33,724 nucleotides of DNA from Gemmatimonadota bacterium (GCA_021324635.1 JAJPIS010000125.1:1-33724), one strand, 5' to 3'. Shown: positions 1 to 7,704, counted from the stretch's first letter. Numbers and translations: made by a program. Notes: generated by a model not told the origin, from the letters alone.

Positions 1-5
1 GCCGC

Positions 6-1727
6 TCAGTCGCTCCGCGGGAGCGCGCGGAGCTCGGCGGTGAGCTGATCGACGCGGCGCGCGGTCGCGTCGTCCAGGCAGCGGGCCCGTACCGGCGCCC
101 AGAGGGGCGGCACGATCCCGCCGGAGTGCCAGCACCGGAGGTCCCGGGCGGTGACCCACGCCGCCTGCTCCTCCCGCAGACGCCGAAGGGCCGGCGGGTC
201 CAGCCCGCCGAACCGCACGGGAGCATCCCGGCGGAGCGCCTCCACCAGCGTGTCGTACGCCCGGCGAAGCGATGCCTCGCTGCCCCCGACCAGGGCGTAG
301 AGGCAGACCTGCTGATCGTTCGGCGTGGGTGAGCCGCACCGGCTCAGACTATCGTCATGCTGACGCGATGTTGCTCCGATCGTGCTATCGATCGGCTCGG
401 ACGACGCCCCCAGCAACGCGACTGCCCCCGGTGAGAGCTGCGGGCCGGGCGGGGACGGGCGCCGAGTCGCTCGGCCCGACACCGGTCCCGCGGCGGTACC
501 GAGCGACCCCGCGGCGGTGTCGATGCCCGCGCTTCGCGCGGTGCGACTGCCGGTGCCGATCGGTTCGGGTCGGGCCGGGCGCACGATCGAGTCGCCCGTG
601 CGTTCGGGCGCGGGTGCGGCCCGATCCACCGCGCCAGGGTGATCCGCCATCGATCGAACGTGGCGGAGCACGGCGCCGCCGCCCGCGAGCGCCAGGACGA
701 GCGCGCTCACCTGGGCGGCGCGGCGCCCGCGCCAGCGGCGCTTCGCCACCGCCGATCCCGTGCTGGTGACGGCGTCGGGGGAGACGGCGAAGACGGCTTC
801 CGCCGGCCCGCCGGGCACTTCCGCTGCGTCGGATGCGGCGGGCGTGAGCACGCGCGAGGCGCGGTCGGCGCGCGGGGAGTGCGGTGTCCGGGCCGGCTCG
901 ACGAGCGCGGCCGCGAAGGCGTCGGCCGTGGACCACCGGAGATCCCGGTCCTTGGCGACGGCCCGCTCGATCGCCCGTTGCACGCGCCGCGGGACGTCGG
1001 CGCGCACGCGCCCGAGCGACGGCAGGTGCTCGTACTTCTGGTTGTAGATGATCGTGTAGAGCGTCTCGCCGGACCACGGGCGTCGGCCGGCCAGGATCTC
1101 CCAGCCGACCATCCCGAGGCTGTAGATGTCGCTCCGCGCATCGACATCCCGCCCGTCCACCTGCTCGGGCGACATGTAGAGTGGCGTCCCGATCGCCGTG
1201 CCGGTCAGCGTCAGCCCGGTCTGCTGGCGCAGCAATCGCGCGACACCGAAGTCGGCGAGGAGGGCGCGATCGACGCCCGTCTCCTCGAGGAAGATGTTTT
1301 CCGGCTTGACGTCGCGGTGGACCACGCCCTCGCGGTGCGCGTAGGCGAGCGCACTCGCGACTTCGCGGAGGATCCGTGTCGCCATCGGGACCGGCAAGGC
1401 CGGTTGGCGATCGAGTCGCGCGCGCAGCGACTCGCCGGCAACGAGCGGCATCGTGTAAAACAGGTGTCCGCCTGCGCGGCCCGCTGCGTAGACCGGGAGG
1501 ATGTGCGGGTGGCGGAGTCGGGCGCCGAGCAGGATCTCCCGGCGGAAGCGCTCCACGGCGTCATCGGAGACGTGATCGGCGGGGAGAACCTTGAGGGCGA
1601 CCTCGCGACTCAGCGCGAGGTCGGTCGCCACGAAGACACGACTCATCGCGCCACCGCCGAGCTCGGGCCCGAGCGCGTACGCGCCATCGAGGGCGGTGGC
1701 TAGCCGATCGCGGAGTGAGTCGGTTAT
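6..1727 (-). CDS. Membrane Ser/Thr protein kinase with C-terminal LprI-like (DUF1311) domain
   Basis: Hanks-type kinase of 573 residues if read from the ATA codon at 1727-1725. Visible kinase elements are the glycine-rich loop ELGGGAMSRVF (residues about 22-32), Lys46 in VALKV, the HRD catalytic loop (Asp139), DFG (Asp159) and MSPE (Glu188). One hydrophobic helix lies at about 339-355, followed by a Pro/Ala/Gly-rich linker. The last ~115 residues carry four cysteines and the spacing C-x10-C...EEQAAW-x3-RD-x2-C...CLDDATARR, which matches LprI/DUF1311 domains. The kinase should be cytoplasmic and the LprI-like domain periplasmic. The first in-frame ATG (1646) would remove most of the glycine-rich loop, and no in-frame ATG, GTG or TTG lies between it and the Shine-Dalgarno sequence at 1736-1742. 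Kinase identity is certain, the DUF1311 call is likely, and the start codon is unusual. Substrates are unknown. Confidence 0.9.
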   Translation of the reverse strand: MTDSLRDRLATALDGAYALGPELGGGAMSRVFVATDLALSREVALKVLPADHVSDDAVERFRREILLGARLRHPHILPVYAAGRAGGHLFYTMPLVAGESLRARLDRQPALPVPMATRILREVASALAYAHREGVVHRDVKPENIFLEETGVDRALLADFGVARLLRQQTGLTLTGTAIGTPLYMSPEQVDGRDVDARSDIYSLGMVGWEILAGRRPWSGETLYTIIYNQKYEHLPSLGRVRADVPRRVQRAIERAVAKDRDLRWSTADAFAAALVEPARTPHSPRADRASRVLTPAASDAAEVPGGPAEAVFAVSPDAVTSTGSAVAKRRWRGRRAAQVSALVLALAGGGAVLRHVRSMADHPGAVDRAAPAPERTGDSIVRPARPEPIGTGSRTARSAGIDTAAGSLGTAAGPVSGRATRRPSPPGPQLSPGAVALLGASSEPIDSTIGATSRQHDDSLSRCGSPTPNDQQVCLYALVGGSEASLRRAYDTLVEALRRDAPVRFGGLDPPALRRLREEQAAWVTARDLRCWHSGGIVPPLWAPVRARCLDDATARRVDQLTAELRALPRSD

Positions 1728-1735
1728 CGAGATCG

Positions 1736-1742
1736 CTCCTCC
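1736..1742 (-). promoter_or_regulatory. Shine-Dalgarno sequence that fixes the kinase start
   Basis: On the minus strand this reads GGAGGAG, followed by 8 nt and then ATA ACC GAC TCA. The sequence after it (TDSLRDRLATAL) matches the usual N-terminus of kinases of this type, which normally reads MTDxLRxRL. The site therefore marks 1727 as the translation start even though the codon is ATA. Confidence 0.6.
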
Positions 1743-1882
1743 GGCCGGTGCCTGGGAGTGCGGGGCGGCGGTGGACGCTGTGGCATGGACGAGTTCGCCG
1801 TACGAGGGAGCGCAAGGCCTGCGCCAACCGCCGGCACAGCGCCGGTCCCACGTTCTACACCGGGCCGGCCGTGTGGTGTCGA

Positions 1883-1936
1883 GCGGGTCTGGCGGGTCGC
1901 GCGGGTCGGCCGGGTCGGGCGGGTCGGGCGGGTCGG
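1883..1936. repeat. Six tandem 9-bp units (GCGGGTCGG type)
   Basis: Six adjacent 9-bp units, GCGGGTCTG, GCGGGTCGC, GCGGGTCGG, CCGGGTCGG, GCGGGTCGG and GCGGGTCGG, lie in the 296-bp gap between the divergent kinase and permease genes. Because 9 is a multiple of 3, the tract is open in several frames and creates spurious ORFs. No convincing -35/-10 promoter was seen in this gap. Confidence 0.85.
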
Positions 1937-1947
1937 GCGCGCGACGC

Positions 1948-1983
1948 GAGAACGGCCACGAAAACGGTCACGAGAACGACCGC
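1948..1983. repeat. Three imperfect tandem 12-bp units
   Basis: Units GAGAACGGCCAC, GAAAACGGTCAC and GAGAACGACCGC follow one another just after the 9-bp repeat tract and about 40 bp before the permease start. They may be a simple expansion or protein-binding direct repeats; the sequence does not decide between these. Confidence 0.6.
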
Positions 1984-2023
1984 AGGACCAATGGTGAGGC
2001 CCAGCACGTAGCTTCCTGAGCCC

Positions 2024-3529
2024 ATGCACGACGGCACGCGATCGCAGCAGCTCGTCCGTGGACTCGGTCCGGTACAGGCGACCGCGTTGGTCGTTGGCAT
2101 CGTCGTCGGGACCGGCGTCTTCCTCAAAGGCGCCATCATCACGCAGCTCACCGGCTCCCCGGGGATGGCGCTCGCCGCGTGGACCACTGCGGGACTGCTG
2201 TCGCTCGCGGGCGCGCTCACGTACGCGGAGCTCGGCGCCATGCTGCCGTCGGCGGGCGGCGAGTACGTGATCCTGCGCGAGGCGTACGGCGACCTCGTGG
2301 CGTTCGGGTTCGGGTGGATGCGCATCATCGTCGGCGCGACCTCGACGGCCGCCGTCGCGACGAGCTTCGCCACCTTTCTCGGATCGCTCACCGGGGCACG
2401 CCCTCCCTGGGTCGTCGTCGACGGCCGGCTGCTCGGGCATCTCGCGCACTGGCAGTTCGGGCCGCCGCAGGTGGCCGCGATTGCCGCGCTCGCGGTCATC
2501 ATGTCGATCAACTGCGCCGGTGTGGTCGCCGGCGGTCGCACCCAGGTCGTGTTGGCGACGGTGAAGGTCGCGGCGGTTCTGGTGATCATCGGCGGCGTGC
2601 TCGCGGTCGCGCCGATCGGGCGGTGGGTGAGTGGGCTCGCCGGCACGCTCCCCACGGGATCCGCACGGCACACGCTGAGTGCGGTCGCCACGGCGGGCGG
2701 CACGGGGCCGGCCCCCGGCGCCCCCGTCCCCGGCTCACCGGCGGCGTTCGGCGCCGCCGTCGTCGCCGCCCTCTGGGCGTACACCGGGTGGAGCTATCTG
2801 CCGAATTCGGCCGGCGAGATCCGTGACCCGGGGCGCACGCTCCCCCGGGCAATCGTGAGCGGCACGGTGCTCGTGATGGTGCTCTACGTGGCGCTCAACG
2901 CCGCGTACTTCATCGCGCTCCCGGTCGACGCGGTCGCGGCCGCCAACTCGACGCGCTATCCCGATGCACCGGCGCTCGCGACTCGCGCCGTGGCCACGCT
3001 CCTCGGCACGGGCGCCGGTCGGGCGATGACGATTGTTTTTCTCGTCTCGGCACTCGGCACCCTGAACGGGGCCATGCTCACATCCCCGCGTGTGCCGTTC
3101 GCGATGGCGCGGGCCGGTCAGTTCTTCCCGGCCTTCGGCAGTGTCGGGCGGCGCTCGCGGGCGCCCACCTTCGCGATCGTGTGCATCGCCGCGTGCGCCG
3201 CGCTGATGGCGGCGAGCGGAACGTACGACCAGTTGACGGATCTCGTGGTCTTCACGTACGCCGTCTTCTATGCCTTCACCGGGCTCGCGCTATTCGTGCT
3301 GCGTCACCGGATGCCGGACCGGCCGCGGCCGTATCGGGTCTTCGGGTACCCCGTGGTGACGCTCGCGTTCGTGATCGCGAGCGTCGGCCTCATCGTCGCG
3401 ATGCTGCGGGCCAACCCGCTCGTGGCGTGGCTCGCGCTCGCCCTCCTCGCCCTCGGCCTGCCCGCGTACGGCTACTTTCGCCGTCAGATGATCGGCCGGG
3501 ACGCGTATGTCAGTACTTCCAGCTCGTGA
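2024..3529 (+). CDS. APC-superfamily amino-acid permease
   Basis: Integral inner-membrane transporter of 501 residues with about twelve hydrophobic segments. The N-terminal VVGTGVF stretch (near residue 30) is the glycine-rich unwound TM1 motif of APC transporters, and YAELGAMLPSAGGEY (about 68-82) is the conserved TM2-TM3 region of the LAT/amino-acid antiporter branch. PRPYRVFGYP near residue 430 is also typical of that branch. The substrate is probably an amino acid but cannot be named. The family's usual length is 430-500 residues, so the gene is complete. No clear Shine-Dalgarno sequence precedes the ATG. It converges on the esterase gene with a 20-nt overlap of 3' ends. It is not closely similar to the second APC permease at 22316-23824. 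Confidence 0.9.
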   Translation: MHDGTRSQQLVRGLGPVQATALVVGIVVGTGVFLKGAIITQLTGSPGMALAAWTTAGLLSLAGALTYAELGAMLPSAGGEYVILREAYGDLVAFGFGWMRIIVGATSTAAVATSFATFLGSLTGARPPWVVVDGRLLGHLAHWQFGPPQVAAIAALAVIMSINCAGVVAGGRTQVVLATVKVAAVLVIIGGVLAVAPIGRWVSGLAGTLPTGSARHTLSAVATAGGTGPAPGAPVPGSPAAFGAAVVAALWAYTGWSYLPNSAGEIRDPGRTLPRAIVSGTVLVMVLYVALNAAYFIALPVDAVAAANSTRYPDAPALATRAVATLLGTGAGRAMTIVFLVSALGTLNGAMLTSPRVPFAMARAGQFFPAFGSVGRRSRAPTFAIVCIAACAALMAASGTYDQLTDLVVFTYAVFYAFTGLALFVLRHRMPDRPRPYRVFGYPVVTLAFVIASVGLIVAMLRANPLVAWLALALLALGLPAYGYFRRQMIGRDAYVSTSSS

Positions 3530-5240
3530 CGTCGGCCCCGGGGGGCGCGGTCGCGGTGATGCGTGCGGCCATCGCCGGGAGCACGCGGTGGAAGAAGGTC
3601 TCCCCGGGGCTCGAGGGTGTTCCCGTGTAGCAGTGCGGCTGGCGGCGGCCGATGTCCCACGTCGCGTCGGAGTGGGGGTTGGTCGTCCCGTCCAGGAAGT
3701 CCTTCATGAGGAACGCCGCCTCCTCGAGGTAGTAGCTGTCCTCGTCGCCCACGAACAGGTGCAGCTTGCCCTGGAGCTTGGGGCCGAGGGTCGCCCAGTC
3801 GCGCTGGAGGATGTGATTCAGGTCGTAGTGGTCGCGCCAGAAGTCGATCACGCCTTTATCGATCCGCCCCGTCCACTTGTCGTACAGCAACCGCGGGTAT
3901 CCGTCGGCGCCAGCCGGGCCGAACACATCCATGAAGATGTCCATCTGGTCGCCGGATCGGCCGCGCGAGCCGTAGATGGCCTCGAGATGACTGGCGTCCA
4001 TCTCGTTCATCAGGCTCTGGTTGTCGGGCGTCCGCTCCCACCCCCGCACATCGGTCGTCTTCCACGGGGCATTGGGCCGGAACGCGTTCGAGTCCTGGTA
4101 GATGTCGACGAGCTGGAAGTAGTGGAAGTCGACCGGATCGGGGCAGGCGGTCCAGGTGCCGTTCAGCGAATCGGGATAGAAGATCTGCCAGGCAAGTGAC
4201 TCCCACCCGCCGGTCGATCCGCCGAATGTCACCCGGGCCCAGGGCTCGGCGATGACGCGGAAGTCGTGCTCGATCCGCGGCACCATCTCACTCCAGAGCG
4301 CATCGCCGTACGGGCCGTTGTTGGCCGAGTTGACGGCGTAGGAGTCGTCGTAGTAGGGCGTGGGGTGCTGGAAGCCCACGATGATCATCCGCGGCAACTT
4401 GCCGCTCTTCCAGTCCTGCGTGAATCGATACGCCGCCTCGGCGTTGGCGCGGGCCCGCCCCGTGAGCGATGACTCCGGTGGACTCTCCTGCCATGGCGAG
4501 AACGTCGGCTTGAAGTGATCCTGGTAGTACGCCACGGGGTAGTGCGCGCTCGGGTGCTCGTCGTAGCCGTCGGGGAGGAGCACGTACGCACCGAGGTAGA
4601 TGTCGTGTCCCCACCACCGGCTCAGGATCGCCGAGCGGAACTTGATGTGGCGGATGTATTTCGTATCCTTGGGTGGCTCGATCGGCGGGATGCGCTGCGT
4701 CAATTGCACGCGGATCGTGCGCGCGGCCGGCCCCAGCGTCACGCGCTGCGGCGTGCTGTACAGGTTGCCGGGAGATCGATTCCAGTGCTGCCCCTCCCAC
4801 TGGTCCATATGCGCCTTGATCGTGTGACCGTCCGCCCGGTGGAACGTGGTGTAGACGTTCAACACCGCCTGCACCCAGTAGTCACCGGACGGGATGTCCC
4901 GCAGGCTGGCGACCGGCCAGCCGTGTGTCCCGGCGTCGATCACCGCCGGCTCACCCGGGCGCAGCCCGTCGACGTCGACGCCGTAGAGCGGCTGCGAGGT
5001 CAGTCCCCGCCCCACCTGGAAGCGGGGCTCGGGGTCGTTCGCCCGCGCGATGACGAGGAGCATGCGGCCGTCCACCGGCCGCGGCTCGACGCTCGCCGGG
5101 ACGACGATCTCGAACCGTATGCCGCTCGTCCGTGCGGGCGTGCGGGCGGGCGACGCACCCTGAGCCGCCGCGCGCTGGACACCCCACGCAGCCGCGGCCG
5201 GCGCCAGTACTCCGATCAGTGCCCAGTGTCTCGCTCTCAT
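3510..5240 (-). CDS. Secreted alpha/beta-hydrolase, putative esterase (PF00756-like)
   Basis: Protein of 576 residues with an N-terminal signal peptide (hydrophobic VLAPAAAAWG, cleavage probably after AAAQ near residue 27). Residues ~40-190 form a beta-rich N-terminal domain. The C-terminal part is an esterase-D-type alpha/beta hydrolase: nucleophile elbow GGSTGG with Ser342, a likely acid Asp in VGDEDSYYL (about 499-501), and His536 in QPHCYTG. An esterase or peptide/carbohydrate-ester hydrolase acting in the periplasm or outside the cell is expected; the substrate is unknown. I chose the ATG at 5240 because it begins the signal peptide and has GGAG 11 nt upstream. The frame stays open to 5465, but that extension lies over the next gene and lacks features. 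Its 3' end overlaps that of the permease. Confidence 0.85.
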   Translation of the reverse strand: MRARHWALIGVLAPAAAAWGVQRAAAQGASPARTPARTSGIRFEIVVPASVEPRPVDGRMLLVIARANDPEPRFQVGRGLTSQPLYGVDVDGLRPGEPAVIDAGTHGWPVASLRDIPSGDYWVQAVLNVYTTFHRADGHTIKAHMDQWEGQHWNRSPGNLYSTPQRVTLGPAARTIRVQLTQRIPPIEPPKDTKYIRHIKFRSAILSRWWGHDIYLGAYVLLPDGYDEHPSAHYPVAYYQDHFKPTFSPWQESPPESSLTGRARANAEAAYRFTQDWKSGKLPRMIIVGFQHPTPYYDDSYAVNSANNGPYGDALWSEMVPRIEHDFRVIAEPWARVTFGGSTGGWESLAWQIFYPDSLNGTWTACPDPVDFHYFQLVDIYQDSNAFRPNAPWKTTDVRGWERTPDNQSLMNEMDASHLEAIYGSRGRSGDQMDIFMDVFGPAGADGYPRLLYDKWTGRIDKGVIDFWRDHYDLNHILQRDWATLGPKLQGKLHLFVGDEDSYYLEEAAFLMKDFLDGTTNPHSDATWDIGRRQPHCYTGTPSSPGETFFHRVLPAMAARITATAPPGADVTSWKY

Positions 5241-5353
5241 GTCGGTGACCGCTCCGGGGGTCGGGCGTGGCCCCGTGCGCGTCGGAGCGCACGGCTCGCG
5301 ACGGAAGCTACGATCCGCCGGGCAGGTCGCCAGACCTCCGATCCCACCCCACC

Positions 5354-6019
5354 ATGCCAGCAATGAGACGCTCGCTTCTGCCCGAGGCGGTCGAGCGATA
5401 CGCCTCCGAGGAGATGGTGCACGAGCCGCCCATCCTGGCCGCTCTGCGTGAAGAGACCGCGACACTCCCGCGCGCGCGGATGCAGATCGGCGCCGACCAG
5501 GGTGCGTTCATGGCCATGCTCGTGCGGCTCATCGGCGCGCGGCGGTGCCTCGAGATCGGGACCTTCACCGGCTATAGCGCGCTCGTCGTGGCGGCGGCGT
5601 TGCCGCCGGATGGGCGCCTCATCGCCTGCGATGTGAGCGAGGAGTGGACGCGCATCGCGCGCCGCTACTGGGCCCGCGCCGGGGTGGCCGACCGCATCGA
5701 CCTGCGACTCGCGCCGGCGCTCGATACGCTCGGCGCGCTCCGGCGCGAGGGTGCCGCCGGCACGTTCGACTTCGCGTTCATCGACGCCGACAAGACGGGG
5801 TCCGATGCGTACTACGAGCACTGCCTCGTGCTCGTCCGCCCCGGCGGCGTCATCCTCCTCGACAACGCGCTTCAGGATGGGGCCGTGGCCGATCCCGACG
5901 TCCATGACGCCGACACGGATGCCATCCGACAGATCGATCGGAAGATCCGCGATGACCCGCGAGTCGAGGCCGTGCTCCTGACGGTCGGCGACGGGATCAT
6001 GATGGCGCGGAAGCGGTAG
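5354..6019 (+). CDS. Class I SAM-dependent O-methyltransferase (family 3, CCoAOMT-like)
   Basis: Protein of 221 residues, the usual length for bacterial family 3 O-methyltransferases (PF01596). The SAM motif I is LEIGTFTGYSAL (about 66-77), followed by an acidic strand ACDVSEEW. Metal and active-site residues are visible as FIDADK (Asp144) and LLDNAL (Asp170, Asn171). The family methylates catechol-like hydroxyls in the cytoplasm using a divalent metal; the natural acceptor here is unknown. The start could be 5354 or 5363 (MRRSLLPEAV); neither has a good Shine-Dalgarno sequence. It is divergent from the esterase and 25 bp upstream of a VOC gene, so those two may be co-transcribed. Confidence 0.88.
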   Translation: MPAMRRSLLPEAVERYASEEMVHEPPILAALREETATLPRARMQIGADQGAFMAMLVRLIGARRCLEIGTFTGYSALVVAAALPPDGRLIACDVSEEWTRIARRYWARAGVADRIDLRLAPALDTLGALRREGAAGTFDFAFIDADKTGSDAYYEHCLVLVRPGGVILLDNALQDGAVADPDVHDADTDAIRQIDRKIRDDPRVEAVLLTVGDGIMMARKR

Positions 6020-6044
6020 GACGAACCCTCCCATACCCACTCCC

Positions 6045-6413
6045 ATGACCAACACCGACGCCGCCGCCCCGAACGCCGCCAACGATCGGCGCATCGACTA
6101 CATCGAGATGGCCGCCACCGACATCGCCGCGACCAAGCGGTTCTACGCCGACGCGTTCGGTTGGAAGTTCACGGACTACGGGCCCGACTACACCAGCTTC
6201 GAGGATGGGCGCCTCACGGGCGGGTTCCGCACGGACGCGACGGTCGGGCAGGGTGCACTGATCGTCATCTACGCCGTCGACCTCGCCGCCGCCGAAGCCC
6301 GGGTGCGCAAGGCCGGCGGCCGAATCGTCAAACCGATCTTCGCGTTCCCCGGCGGCCGCCGATTCCACTTCGCCGATCCGAGCGGGAACGAGCTCGCCGT
6401 CTGGGGCGAGTAG
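6045..6413 (+). CDS. VOC (glyoxalase/bleomycin-resistance fold) family protein
   Basis: Small cytoplasmic protein of 122 residues with one VOC module pair. IDYIEMAATDIAATKRFY (about 18-35) is the first beta-alpha unit, AFGWKFTDYG follows it, and the last strand FHFADPSGNELAVWGE (about 107-122) carries the typical DPxGNxxxVW signature with the terminal glutamate used as a metal ligand in many members. This subgroup is usually annotated as a glyoxalase-like protein, and no substrate can be inferred. It follows the O-methyltransferase by 25 bp on the same strand and may share its transcript. No distinct Shine-Dalgarno sequence is seen. Confidence 0.85.
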   Translation: MTNTDAAAPNAANDRRIDYIEMAATDIAATKRFYADAFGWKFTDYGPDYTSFEDGRLTGGFRTDATVGQGALIVIYAVDLAAAEARVRKAGGRIVKPIFAFPGGRRFHFADPSGNELAVWGE

Positions 6414-6624
6414 GACCGCCCACGCAACCTCAGCCAGACATCCGTCCAGGGTGCGGGCAGGGGCGGCATGAAGGCCGGGCCAGGCATTCGTGCAGATGCG
6501 GTCACCGGGCGCCATGAACGCCCGCCCCGGCATTGGTGCGGGATGCGGGTCGCGCGGAATGCCGGGGCAGGCATCCGTGTGGGGCGCGGGTCGCGGGCGG
6601 CATGAATGCCGGGTCAGGCATCGG

Positions 6625-6667
6625 TGTGGGATGCGAATCGCGGGCGGCATGAATGCCGCCCCTACGG
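6625..6667. repeat. 43-bp dispersed repeat with palindromic core, copy A
   Basis: This block is identical over 43 bp to 6813-6855. Its core at 6642-6661 is the inverted repeat GGGCGGCATGAATGCCGCCC (9-bp arms, 2-bp centre), followed by CTACGG. The same core occurs inverted at 32757-32780. Confidence 0.9.
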
Positions 6668-6704
6668 TGCGCCACCACGGTACCGCCCCGCCGTTGTCGT
6701 TCCC

Positions 6705-6745
6705 GGTACCAGGGGGCAATCGCGAAGCGATTGCCCCCTGGTACC
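6705..6745. repeat. Perfect 19-bp inverted repeat with GAA loop
   Basis: The left arm starts GGTACCAGGGGGC at 6705 and the right arm ends GCCCCCTGGTACC at 6745. The arms are exact reverse complements over 19 bp with a 3-nt GAA loop. A run of seven A follows at 6749-6755. It lies between copies A and B of the 43-bp repeat. As RNA it would be a very stable hairpin in either direction. It could be a bidirectional terminator after the VOC gene or part of a repetitive element. Confidence 0.85.
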
Positions 6746-6812
6746 ATCAAAAAAATCGTTCCTTTGGTGGCCGCGGGACGCGGTGCACGCGGAATGCCGG
6801 GCCAGGCATCCG

Positions 6813-6855
6813 TGTGGGATGCGAATCGCGGGCGGCATGAATGCCGCCCCTACGG
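6813..6855. repeat. 43-bp dispersed repeat with palindromic core, copy B
   Basis: Exact second copy of 6625-6667, with its palindromic core at 6830-6849. The sequence just upstream (GGAATGCCGGGCCAGGCATC) also resembles that before copy A and a further degenerate copy near 6556-6580, so the duplicated unit is larger than 43 bp but has diverged outside the core. Confidence 0.9.
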
Positions 6856-7119
6856 GTGGCCGCGGGACGCGGGCCGTTCCGGCCCCGGCATCGGGTGCGG
6901 GATGCATGCACGGATGCGGCATGAACGCCACCCATAATGTCATCGTGGCCCGCCCGGCGGCCGCCGCGGGCCACCCGGGCAGGCCCAGGGCGGGTCGGTG
7001 TGTCAGATTGGCAAATTTCCCCGGTACGCCGGATGCCAGGAGTGTCCGCCGCTGCCGCCCATGCTCCGGGCCGGTGTGCGGTCCAGCGGCGGGGCGGCAG
7101 CGTGAGTGACAGATGCTCA

Positions 7120-7134
7120 CCGCCATCGTGGCGG
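7120..7134 (+). promoter_or_regulatory. Small hairpin in the hsp20 leader
   Basis: CCGCCATCGTGGCGG can fold as a 6-bp stem with a 3-nt loop, 36 nt before the Hsp20 start. Just upstream, GTGAG and CTCAC (about 7102-7120) form a second small inverted repeat. Structured leaders occur on small heat-shock genes as RNA thermometers, but here the hairpin does not visibly pair with the Shine-Dalgarno sequence, so a regulatory role is only a possibility. Confidence 0.25.
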
Positions 7135-7170
7135 CATGTCCTTGTCCCATTTCGTTGAGGAGGTGTTGCT

Positions 7171-7668
7171 ATGACGACGTTCGCTCCCATTCTCGACCGG
7201 GTGATGACCCTCAGCCGTGCGTTGGACGAAGTCGCCGGCGTGCCGGAGGGGACGACGGGCTCCGGCTGGACTGGCACGAGCCGCGGGCTCTGGTATCCGG
7301 CCGTCGATACGTATGAGACGAGCAAGGCCTTCGTGATCGAGTGCGACCTGCCGGGTGTCAGCGCCGACCAGGTCGAGCTCAACTTCGAGCGCAACACGCT
7401 GACGATCTCCGGTACCCGCGGCATGCCCTTCTCTCAGGATTCCGACACGGGGTCCGGCGAGTCGACGGTGCGCGACGATCTCCGCGTCTATAGCGCCGAG
7501 CGGCTGTGGGGTCCGTTCACCCGGTCGATTCGGCTCCCGGAGCATGTCGACGGGGACCACATCGCCGCGAAGTTCCATCAGGGCGTGCTGACGGTGACCG
7601 TCCCCAAGGCACCCAGCGCCGTTCCGCGTCGCATCCAGATCAGCGCCTCGGCGCACGACAAGCAATAA
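7171..7668 (+). CDS. Hsp20/alpha-crystallin family small heat-shock protein
   Basis: Cytoplasmic ATP-independent holdase chaperone of 165 residues. The alpha-crystallin domain spans about 40-155: WYPAVDTYETSKAFVIECDLPGV begins it, and the conserved AKFHQGVLTVTVPKA (A-x-x-x-G-V-L signature) lies near residues 132-146. The C-terminal RRIQI could act as the I-x-I/V-like tail that docks subunits in oligomers. A strong Shine-Dalgarno sequence GAGGAGGT (7157-7164) sits 6 nt before the ATG. The gene is isolated by the repeat region upstream and a strong terminator at 7677-7704, so it is likely monocistronic. Heat induction is expected from the family, but I found no clear sigma-32 or CIRCE site. Confidence 0.95.
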   Translation: MTTFAPILDRVMTLSRALDEVAGVPEGTTGSGWTGTSRGLWYPAVDTYETSKAFVIECDLPGVSADQVELNFERNTLTISGTRGMPFSQDSDTGSGESTVRDDLRVYSAERLWGPFTRSIRLPEHVDGDHIAAKFHQGVLTVTVPKAPSAVPRRIQISASAHDKQ

Positions 7669-7676
7669 CCTGAGCG

Positions 7677-7704
7677 GGGCCCGCCGGCGTACGCCGGCGG
7701 GCCC
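7677..7704 (+). terminator. Strong hairpin terminator after hsp20
   Basis: The 28-bp perfect palindrome starts GGGCCCGCCGGCGT and continues with its exact complement, beginning 9 bp after the Hsp20 stop codon. Only a short TT follows, so it is a GC-rich hairpin rather than a classic U-tract terminator, but position and stability favour termination. Confidence 0.7.

Larger units (their letters stand above)
6414..7119. other. Non-coding region built from degenerate palindromic repeats
   Basis: No gene is credible in this stretch. It holds many related blocks around GGCATGAAT, AATGCCGGG and CAGGCATCCGTGTGGG, including an exact 43-bp duplication and a long hairpin (listed separately). Every frame gives low-complexity arginine-, proline- and cysteine-rich peptides that repeat the same short phrases, as expected from translated repeats. 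Spacing is irregular, so it is not a CRISPR array. Confidence 0.8.

Noticed and set aside
6-1646. Kinase start at the first in-frame ATG (1646)
   Set aside because: It deletes the first part of the glycine-rich loop and the conserved TDxLRxRL N-terminus, and it has no Shine-Dalgarno sequence, while GGAGGAG sits upstream of 1727.
3510-5465. Longer esterase start at 5465
   Set aside because: The extension lies over the O-methyltransferase gene, hides the signal peptide inside the protein and shows no conserved features.
6414-6960. CRISPR array
   Set aside because: Repeats are degenerate, irregularly spaced and palindromic, without unique spacers of constant length, and no cas genes are present.
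6414-7110. Several 70-240-residue ORFs on both strands
   Set aside because: Their translations repeat the same short phrases because they read the palindromic repeats; no start site or domain supports them.
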